This document shows positions 1-4,624 of a stretch of DNA of 9,083 nucleotides, in pieces. Position 1 is the stretch's first letter. Each line of letters starts with the position of its first letter. This DNA comes from an uncultured Massilia sp. (GTDB taxonomy: Bacteria; Pseudomonadota; Gammaproteobacteria; Burkholderiales; Burkholderiaceae), in NCBI GenBank assembly GCA_946886065.1, contig CAMPHU010000189.1:1-9083 (forward strand). Reading direction: 5' to 3'. Made by a program: the position numbers and the translations under genes. Under the pieces are notes generated by a model. That model worked only from the letters and a program-made list of their open reading frames with translations, was not told where the DNA came from and searched no databases.

Positions 1-231
1 GTTCAGGTCGCGCGTGATGATGAACTGGTTCAGGTAGCGGCCGATGCGCACGTCGCAATAGGACGCGCCGGCCTTGGTGGCGGCGTTCAGGGCGACGTCG
101 GCCAGGGCCTTCTTCGCGCTGGCGGCCATCGGGTTCAGGAGCTCGTCGGCGGCGATGGCGTTGCCGAAGACGGGGATGATCATGGCGCCTGCAGTGCCGG
201 CGCCGATTTTGAGGAAGCTACGACGTTCCAT
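1..231 (-). CDS. TldD/PmbA-family protein with Tat signal, second paralogue (N-terminal 77 residues only)
   Basis: Only the first 77 codons are visible; the rest runs off the left edge. The protein begins MERRSFLK, a textbook twin-arginine motif, followed by a hydrophobic stretch and an AIAADE junction suited to signal peptidase, so export by the Tat route is likely. From residue 40 on it matches the TldD-like protein encoded at 1686-3320 almost residue for residue: one difference (I/V) in about 38 positions, including the ASYCDVRIGRYLNQF segment. The signal peptides have diverged and differ by one residue in length. The start is set by the MERR motif shared with the other copy; the Shine-Dalgarno (GGAA, about 9 bases upstream) is weak. 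It follows the TldE-like gene on the same strand after 108 bases, so it is probably in the same operon. The HExxxH site lies outside the window, so activity cannot be judged. Confidence 0.88.
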   Translation of the reverse strand, partial: MERRSFLKIGAGTAGAMIIPVFGNAIAADELLNPMAASAKKALADVALNAATKAGASYCDVRIGRYLNQFIITRDLN

Positions 232-241
232 GTTTGTTTTC

Positions 242-276
242 CGTTAGCGTTTCGCCCGTCGTTAGCTTTCGCCCGT
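242..276. repeat. tandem direct repeat, two units of about 17-18 bp
   Basis: Two adjacent copies of CGTTAGC(G)TTTCGCCCGT occur at 242-259 and 260-276, differing by one inserted G. The second copy runs into the left arm of the palindrome at 271-304. It probably arose by slippage or by repeated insertion of a REP-like element. No function can be read from it. Confidence 0.7.
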
Positions 277-304
277 CATCCCCGCGAAGGCGGGGATGAC
301 GGGC
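271..304. repeat. REP-like palindrome between the TldE-like gene and the second TldD-like gene
   Basis: A perfect 15-bp inverted repeat (271-285 against 290-304) surrounds a GAAG loop. The core GTCATCCCCGC/GCGGGGATGAC is a common dispersed intergenic palindrome in GC-rich proteobacteria and recurs in this window near 6224-6269. A further pair of arms, GTTAGC at 261-266 and GCTAAC at 316-321, could extend the stem. There is no T-run after it in the direction of the flanking genes, so it is not a good intrinsic terminator. Within a transcript it could protect the 3' end of the upstream tldD-tldE message or reduce expression of the following gene. Confidence 0.8.
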
Positions 305-339
305 TAAGGGTGCGGGCTAACTGTTACTTGCCTTGGTGC

Positions 340-1674
340 TTAAACAGCGTCCGACAGCGACGTGAAGTTGAAGTCCCGAATCTTCATCGCCGGAATCAGC
401 ATCGAATAATTCGCCTCATCCCCGCCGATCACCACCGGCTTGCCGATCTCTTCGATGTTGTTGAGCATCGTGACCGGGCTCTCGTTGAAGCGGAAGTTCT
501 TCACCGGGTGCTTGATCTTGCCGTTCTCTACATAGAAAGTGCCGTCGCGGGTCAGGCCGGTCAGCAGCACCGACTGCGGGTCCACCATGCGGATGTACCA
601 GGTACGGGTCACCAGGATGCCCTTCTTGGTATTGGCGATCAGTTCCGCGGTCGACTTGTCGGTGCCGGCCATGATGATGTTGCCGGCGCTGCCCACGGCG
701 CGCTGGCCCTTCTTCTTGGCCCAGAACTGCGAGTAGTTGAGCGCGTTGATGCGGCCGTCCTTCACCAGGTGCATGCGCTCGCGCGGCAGCATGTCGTTGT
801 CCCAGGGCAGGACCGGGACATCCTTGTCCCAGGGGTCGGACCAGATGTTGACCTGCTGGTCGAACAGCTTGTCGCCCAGGCGGTTGGCGCCGCCCTGCTT
901 GGACAGGAAGCTGCGGCCCTCGTCGGCGCTGCGCGCGCTGAATCCGTTCAGCATGAAGCCGATCAGGTCGCTGGTAGCGGCCGGCTCCATGATCACGGTG
1001 TAGCGGCCCGGCTCCAGCGCCTTGGCTTCGACCGAGCGCAGCGCCTTTTCGATCGCCACTTCGGCCGCTTCGCGCGGGTCGAATTTGGCGACGTCGCGCG
1101 CCGAACGCTTCACCCAGCCCGAACCGCGGCCGTCTTCGGTGCGCACGGTGCAGGTGAAGTCCAGCGAGGTGGCGGTCTGGTGGCCGAACACGCCGTTTGA
1201 GTTGGCCACGGTCTCGAAGGACGAACGGTCGGTGAAGAAGCCGGCGGCCACCAGCCCCTTCTTGCGGCAGGCCTCCATCGCGTAGGCGGCGGCCTGGGCG
1301 CGATATTCCGGATCGATCGCGGAGGTAGCGGGCACGAAGGTCTCGGAACCCTTGTAGCCGGTCTTGGCGATCGCCGGCATGAACTCCGGGTTTTCCGGCG
1401 CCAGGCGCGCCAGGTCTTCGGCGCGGCGCACGGCGCGCTCCAGCGACTTGTCGTCGAACTCGTTGATGGTGGCGGTGCCCTGGCGCTTGCCGAAGGCGAC
1501 CTGCACCTGCACGCGGGTGTCGTCGGCCAGGCCGGCGGTCGACACGGCATTGCGCGCGAAGCGGATGTTGCCGATACGGTTGCCTTCGACGCCGACGATG
1601 CACTCGTCGGCCTTGGACAGCGACAGCACGCGGTCGGCGATGCGCTTGGTTTGTTCCTGGGTCAAGATGCTCAT
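340..1674 (-). CDS. TldE/PmbA-family protein, non-catalytic partner of TldD
   Basis: A protein of 444 residues, close to the roughly 450 of E. coli TldE (PmbA). It shows the family pattern: an N-terminal domain (ECIVGVEGNRIGNIRFARN, with TRVQVQVAFGKRQG following) and a C-terminal beta-rich domain ending GTFYVENGKIKHPVKNFRFNESP, typical of the TldD/TldE fold. There is no HExxxH motif, as expected for the TldE subunit, which in E. coli forms a heterodimer with TldD and helps enclose the active site. It starts 11 bases after the tldD-like stop codon, so the two are almost surely co-transcribed. The Shine-Dalgarno (GGACGGG) is poor, which suggests coupling to tldD translation. Unlike its partner it has no signal peptide: the start MSILTQEQTKRIADRV is hydrophilic. 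It is either cytosolic or carried through Tat by binding the signal-bearing TldD. Family assignment is firm; the substrate is unknown. Confidence 0.92.
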   Translation of the reverse strand: MSILTQEQTKRIADRVLSLSKADECIVGVEGNRIGNIRFARNAVSTAGLADDTRVQVQVAFGKRQGTATINEFDDKSLERAVRRAEDLARLAPENPEFMPAIAKTGYKGSETFVPATSAIDPEYRAQAAAYAMEACRKKGLVAAGFFTDRSSFETVANSNGVFGHQTATSLDFTCTVRTEDGRGSGWVKRSARDVAKFDPREAAEVAIEKALRSVEAKALEPGRYTVIMEPAATSDLIGFMLNGFSARSADEGRSFLSKQGGANRLGDKLFDQQVNIWSDPWDKDVPVLPWDNDMLPRERMHLVKDGRINALNYSQFWAKKKGQRAVGSAGNIIMAGTDKSTAELIANTKKGILVTRTWYIRMVDPQSVLLTGLTRDGTFYVENGKIKHPVKNFRFNESPVTMLNNIEEIGKPVVIGGDEANYSMLIPAMKIRDFNFTSLSDAV

Positions 1675-1685
1675 GGGTCCCGTCC

Positions 1686-3320
1686 TTAGCCGATCTTGCG
1701 AGCGGTGTTGATCACGTTGATGCCGTTGAAGCGCGTGGTCGAGGAACCATGCGAGACGATCGAGATCTGCGGCGGCTGGCCCTTGCCGTCGAAGAAGGAG
1801 CCGCCCATGCGCCAGTCACGCTCGTCGCAGATGGCGCTGCAGGCGCTCCAGAATTCCTGGGTGTTGGCCTGGTAGGCCACGTCTTCCAGCATCTGGCCGA
1901 TCTTGCCGTCCTTGATTTCGTAGAACAGCTGGCCGCCGAACTGGAAGTTGTAGCGCTGCTGGTCGATCGAGAACGAGCCGTCGCCGACGATGTAGATACC
2001 CTTCTTGATGTCCTTGACCATTTCGTCCGGGGTCAGCTTCTTCTTGCCGGCCGCCAGCGAGACATTCGGCATGCGCTGGAATTGCACCGAGTTCCAGCTG
2101 TCGGCGTAGGAGCAGCCGTGCGATTCCTTCTCGCCGATGATGTGGGCCTGGTCGCGGGTGGCCTGGTAGTTGACCAGGATGCCGTCCTTGATGATGTCCC
2201 ACTGCTTGGTCTTGACGCCTTCGTCGTCGTAGCCGACGCAGCCCAGCGAACCCGGTCTGGTCTTGTCGGCATACAGGTTGACGATCGGCGCGCCGTACTT
2301 GAAGCTCTTGGTCTGCCACTTGTCGAGGGTGGCGAAGCTGGTGCCGGCGTAGTTCGCCTCGTAGCCCAGCACGCGGTCCAGTTCCGTCGGGTGGCCGACG
2401 TTCTCGTGGATGGTCAGCCACAGGTGCTCCGGCGACAGCATCAGGTCGTACTTGCCCGGCAGGACCGACTTGGCGGTCAGCTTGCGCTTGGCGTCGCGGC
2501 CGGCGGCCTTGGCATCCTCGATGATGTCGTAGGATTCGGTGTACAGGGTGGCGACGCCGCCGGCGGCCTTGATCTTGTGCTCGGGACGGGCGTCCAGGTA
2601 TTCGTAACCCTTGCCGACCGGGGAGCTCAGGCCCGAGCGCGAGCGGAACTTGCCGGTGGCCTTGTCCACGGCGGTGGCCTGGAACGGGGCCCACAGGCGG
2701 TGCACGTCCTGGTCGATGTAGGAGCCGTCGGTCGAGGCGAAGAACTTCTGCTGGTTCACCTGGAACAGCATCGACTGCATGAAGTTGGCGCCGTTGTCCA
2801 TGCCGGCCTTGTTGGCGGCGATGAGCAGGTCGGCCTTTTCCTTGATCGGCACCGCGCGCCAGTCCTTCTTGATCGGCGTGGCCCAGGAGACGTCGCCCAC
2901 GCCCTTGACCGGTGCGAGGCGCACCGGCTCGGACTGCAGCTTGGCGTTGGCCTTGGCGATCGCCACCGCCTGGCGCGCCGCGTTGGCGATGCCGTCGCTG
3001 GACATGTCGGAGGTGGCGGCGAAGCCGTAGGCGCCGTTGCAGATCACGCGCACGCCCACGCCGGCCGACTCGGTGTTGGCAACGTTCTCGACGTTCAGGT
3101 CGCGGGTGACGATGAACTGGTTCAGGTAGCGCCCGATGCGCACGTCGCAGTAGCTGGCGCCGGCCTTGGTGGCGGCGTTCAGCGCGACGTCGGCGAGCGC
3201 CTTCTTGGCGGCGACGGGCATGGTGCTGAGCAGTTCTTCAGCGGCGATCGCGCGCGAGAACGGGAGCAGGGTCGCGCCGAGCGCCAGGCTGCTGAAATTG
3301 AGAAAAGTACGACGTTCCAT
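1686..3320 (-). CDS. TldD-family metalloprotease with twin-arginine signal
   Basis: A predicted zinc metalloprotease of 544 residues, longer than E. coli TldD (about 480) partly because of a signal peptide. The N-terminus MERRTFLN fits the Tat motif, followed by a hydrophobic core (SLALGATLLPF) and a likely cleavage site near residues 26-28 (AIAAEE). The metal site HENVGH (H305, E306, H310) is the HExxxH motif of TldD. The C-terminal domain (residues about 440-544) carries GDGSF, FGGQLFYEIKDGKIG and GKGQ segments. The conserved zinc-ligand Cys expected in the CGKxGQ segment appears as FDGKGQ, so Asp511 or nearby Cys494/Cys497 may take its place. The MERR start was chosen because a strong AGGAGA site sits 4 bases upstream (3325-3330); an open frame extends 16 codons further but lacks such a site. 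TldD/TldE process modified peptides such as microcin B17 and unfolded proteins; the substrate here is unknown. It is first in its operon, downstream of a sigma-54-type promoter. Confidence 0.92.
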   Translation of the reverse strand: MERRTFLNFSSLALGATLLPFSRAIAAEELLSTMPVAAKKALADVALNAATKAGASYCDVRIGRYLNQFIVTRDLNVENVANTESAGVGVRVICNGAYGFAATSDMSSDGIANAARQAVAIAKANAKLQSEPVRLAPVKGVGDVSWATPIKKDWRAVPIKEKADLLIAANKAGMDNGANFMQSMLFQVNQQKFFASTDGSYIDQDVHRLWAPFQATAVDKATGKFRSRSGLSSPVGKGYEYLDARPEHKIKAAGGVATLYTESYDIIEDAKAAGRDAKRKLTAKSVLPGKYDLMLSPEHLWLTIHENVGHPTELDRVLGYEANYAGTSFATLDKWQTKSFKYGAPIVNLYADKTRPGSLGCVGYDDEGVKTKQWDIIKDGILVNYQATRDQAHIIGEKESHGCSYADSWNSVQFQRMPNVSLAAGKKKLTPDEMVKDIKKGIYIVGDGSFSIDQQRYNFQFGGQLFYEIKDGKIGQMLEDVAYQANTQEFWSACSAICDERDWRMGGSFFDGKGQPPQISIVSHGSSTTRFNGINVINTARKIG

Positions 3321-3346
3321 AGGGTCTCCTGGGTATCCTCTCGGGC

Positions 3347-3377
3347 AGCGGTTCCGCCGGCACAGCACGGCGCCGCT
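3347..3377 (-). other. leader hairpin in the predicted tldD 5' untranslated region
   Basis: On the minus strand the leader can fold AGCGGCGCCG against CGGCG-GAA-CCGCT: ten base pairs, a GAA bulge and an 8-base loop. It ends about 16 bases before the AGGAGA ribosome-binding site of the TldD-like gene. It may stabilise the mRNA 5' end or modulate translation. There is no T-run, so it is not an intrinsic terminator. Its presence is seen; any role is inference. Confidence 0.45.
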
Positions 3378-3464
3378 CTTGTATGTACAGCGCTTCTGGG
3401 AACTTCGTCGCCTCCGGATGGGAGGACGGCAAACTTCTCAACCATAGACTAAAGTTTTTGGTTA

Positions 3465-3480
3465 GGCAATCTTTATGCCA
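3465..3480 (-). promoter_or_regulatory. sigma-54 (RpoN) -24/-12 promoter for the tldD-tldE operon
   Basis: The minus strand reads TGGCATAAAGATTGCC from 3480 to 3465. This matches the sigma-54 consensus TGGCAC-N5-TTGC at all but one position and has the required ten bases between GG (-24) and GC (-12). Transcription should start near 3454, giving a leader of about 134 bases before the ATG at 3320. An IHF-like site and a cluster of repeated operator half-sites lie upstream in the expected order, which strengthens the call well beyond the motif alone. The regulator gene is not in the window. Confidence 0.75.
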
Positions 3481-3497
3481 TCCATACAGCGGGAGGT

Positions 3498-3510
3498 GAA
3501 GTGCTTGATT
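3498..3510 (-). promoter_or_regulatory. probable IHF binding site
   Basis: The minus strand reads AATCAAGCACTTC, matching the IHF consensus WATCAANNNNTTR at every fixed position except the last. It is centred about 50 bases upstream of the predicted start and lies between the -24 box and the half-site cluster, where IHF bends DNA to bring an enhancer-binding protein onto sigma-54 polymerase. A single such match could be chance; its position makes it credible. Confidence 0.55.
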
Positions 3511-3521
3511 CGGCAACGCTC

Positions 3522-3630
3522 CGGACAAGGTACATACGTGTCCGGACACTGTCCGCCCGCTGTCCGGCTGTCCGCCCCGGACAGGCGCGGACACTCCGGC
3601 ATATGCATGAATGCCAAGCTTGACTGTCCG
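3522..3630. promoter_or_regulatory. cluster of TGTCCG/CGGACA half-sites (probable enhancer/operator array)
   Basis: Nine copies of one hexamer lie within 109 bases. TGTCCG occurs at 3539, 3550, 3561, 3569 and 3625; its complement CGGACA occurs at 3522, 3543, 3578 and 3588 (start positions). They form a perfect 12-bp palindrome GTGTCCGGACAC (3538-3549) and an inverted pair TGTCCG-CCC-CGGACA (3569-3583). Three direct copies are spaced exactly 11 bases apart, about one helical turn, suggesting protein bound cooperatively on one DNA face. By chance well under one copy would be expected. Position (about 70-175 bases upstream of the sigma-54 start) fits an upstream activating sequence for an NtrC-family activator. 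Because the gap is divergent, the same protein could also affect the methyltransferase-like gene. The binding protein is not identified. Confidence 0.7.
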
Positions 3631-3648
3631 GCCACACTGCCGGATCAT
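3620..3648 (+). promoter_or_regulatory. possible sigma-70 promoter for the methyltransferase-like gene
   Basis: TTGACT (3620-3625) is a good -35 box and GATCAT (3643-3648), 17 bases later, matches four of six -10 positions. The start would fall near 3655, about 55 bases before the ATG at 3710. The -35 box shares a base with the last TGTCCG half-site, so bound regulator could block or alter it. The -10 is weak, so this is tentative. Confidence 0.3.
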
Positions 3649-3709
3649 CAGCCGGGCGGCAGCGGCGTCCCGCCCTGCCACCCACCATCACCATGGAGAC
3701 TTCGCACCG

Positions 3710-4501
3710 ATGAAACGACTGATCCTGGCCGCCATGCTGGCCACCGGACTGGCCGGCGCCGCGCAGGCGGACGACGCCCTGAAGGCCGCCATCGCCGGCG
3801 AGCACCGCAGCGCCGCCAACAAGGCGCGCGACGTGTACCGCCACCCCTACGAGACCCTGAGCTTCTTCGGCATCAAGCCGAACATGACCGTGGTGGAGCT
3901 GTCGCCCTCGGGCGGCTGGTACACGGAGATCCTGGCTCCCTACCTGCGCGACAAGGGCAAGCTGATCGGCGCGGGCGAAGCCATCCAGGCGGACAAGCGC
4001 TACGGCATGGCCTTCAAGAAGAAGCTGGATTCCAATCCGGCGGTCTTCGACAAGGTCGTCCCGTCCGTGTTCGAGCCGCCCGCCACCTACCAGATCGCGC
4101 CGCCGAACAGCGTCGACATGGTGCTCACCTTCCGCAACCTGCACAACTGGGTCGGCAACGGCGAAGACGCCCTGCGCACCACCTTCAAGGAGATCCACAA
4201 GGTGCTCAAGCCGGGCGGCGTGCTGGGCGTGGTCGACCACCGCCTGCCGGCCTCGATGACGCAGGACGCCAAGGCCTCGAGCGGCTATGTGCACGAAGCC
4301 TGGGTGATCAAGATGGCCGAGAGCGCCGGCTTCAAGCTGGCCGCCAAGTCCGAGGTCAACGCCAATCCGAAGGACACCGCCAACCATGAGAAAGGCGTGT
4401 GGACCTTGCCGCCGGTGCTGGCCAACAAGGACAAGGACCGCGAGAAGTACATGGCGATCGGCGAGAGCGACCGCATGACGCTCAAGTTCGTCAAACAGTA
4501 A
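3710..4501 (+). CDS. exported class I methyltransferase-fold protein (COG4798-like)
   Basis: A protein of 263 residues with a clear Sec signal peptide (MKRLILAAMLATGLAGAAQA, cut before DD at about residue 20). The mature part resembles a Rossmann-type SAM-dependent methyltransferase: VVELSPSGGWYTEIL (residues 61-75, motif I with a degenerate glycine loop), GAGEA (87-91), NSVDMVLTFRNLHNW (133-147, motif II region) and VLKPGGVLGVVDHR (165-178, motif III). This pattern fits the family annotated as predicted methyltransferases with signal peptides. SAM is not known to be available in the periplasm, so catalysis and substrate are open. The ATG at 3710 was chosen because the signal peptide begins there, with GGAGA about 10 bases upstream (3695-3699); the frame is open further upstream, but that stretch is the operator region. 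It is divergent from the tldD-like gene and shares its control region. Confidence 0.85.
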   Translation: MKRLILAAMLATGLAGAAQADDALKAAIAGEHRSAANKARDVYRHPYETLSFFGIKPNMTVVELSPSGGWYTEILAPYLRDKGKLIGAGEAIQADKRYGMAFKKKLDSNPAVFDKVVPSVFEPPATYQIAPPNSVDMVLTFRNLHNWVGNGEDALRTTFKEIHKVLKPGGVLGVVDHRLPASMTQDAKASSGYVHEAWVIKMAESAGFKLAAKSEVNANPKDTANHEKGVWTLPPVLANKDKDREKYMAIGESDRMTLKFVKQ

Positions 4502-4521
4502 GCGCGAACTTCATTCTCCGG

Positions 4522-4542
4522 GGGGATGGCGCGCCCGTCCCC
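4522..4542 (+). terminator. possible weak terminator hairpin after the methyltransferase-like gene
   Basis: GGGGATGG (4522-4529) pairs with CCGTCCCC (4535-4542), with one G-T wobble and a CGCGC loop. It lies 20 bases past the stop codon. No T-run follows, so it would be a poor intrinsic terminator and may only slow polymerase or protect the mRNA end. Confidence 0.3.
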
Positions 4543-4579
4543 TGTGAGCATGCGCGTATTTCCAATTGCGGCGCGGGTG

Positions 4580-4585
4580 TATATT
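4580..4585 (+). promoter_or_regulatory. possible -10 box for the Deg-type protease gene
   Basis: TATATT stands out in an otherwise GC-rich gap, about 40 bases before the ATG at 4625, and would start transcription near 4592. No convincing -35 hexamer is seen 16-18 bases upstream, so any promoter here is weak or needs an activator. Confidence 0.25.
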
Positions 4586-4624
4586 CTTCCGGTTGAGCAC
4601 ACACCACCGCAACCGAAGGAATTC

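Noticed and set aside
1749..3452. Plus-strand open frame of 567 codons opposite the TldD-like gene
   Set aside because: It is the antisense of a conserved gene with HExxxH and a Tat signal; its translation is rich in Val, Leu, Gly, Arg, Asp and His without domains, as expected from the complement of GC-rich codons.
3538..3549. The palindrome GTGTCCGGACAC as a simple TetR- or MarR-type repressor operator
   Set aside because: Not excluded, but the many extra half-sites, the IHF-like site and the -24/-12 promoter fit an activator array better.
3238..3681. Minus-strand frames of 147 codons (3238-3681) and 88 codons (3179-3445) crossing the tldD promoter and start
   Set aside because: They overlap tldD out of frame, have no ribosome-binding site and run through the operator, IHF and promoter sites. 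A leader-peptide role for the ATG at 3445 was considered, but nothing supports it.
3611..3709. Upstream start codon (3611) for the methyltransferase-like gene
   Set aside because: It would place extra residues before a clear signal peptide and translate the regulatory region; the ATG at 3710 fits better.
3631..3709. A second sigma-54 promoter on the plus strand for the methyltransferase-like gene
   Set aside because: No GG-N10-GC pair in a TGGCAC/TTGC-like setting was found downstream of the half-site array.
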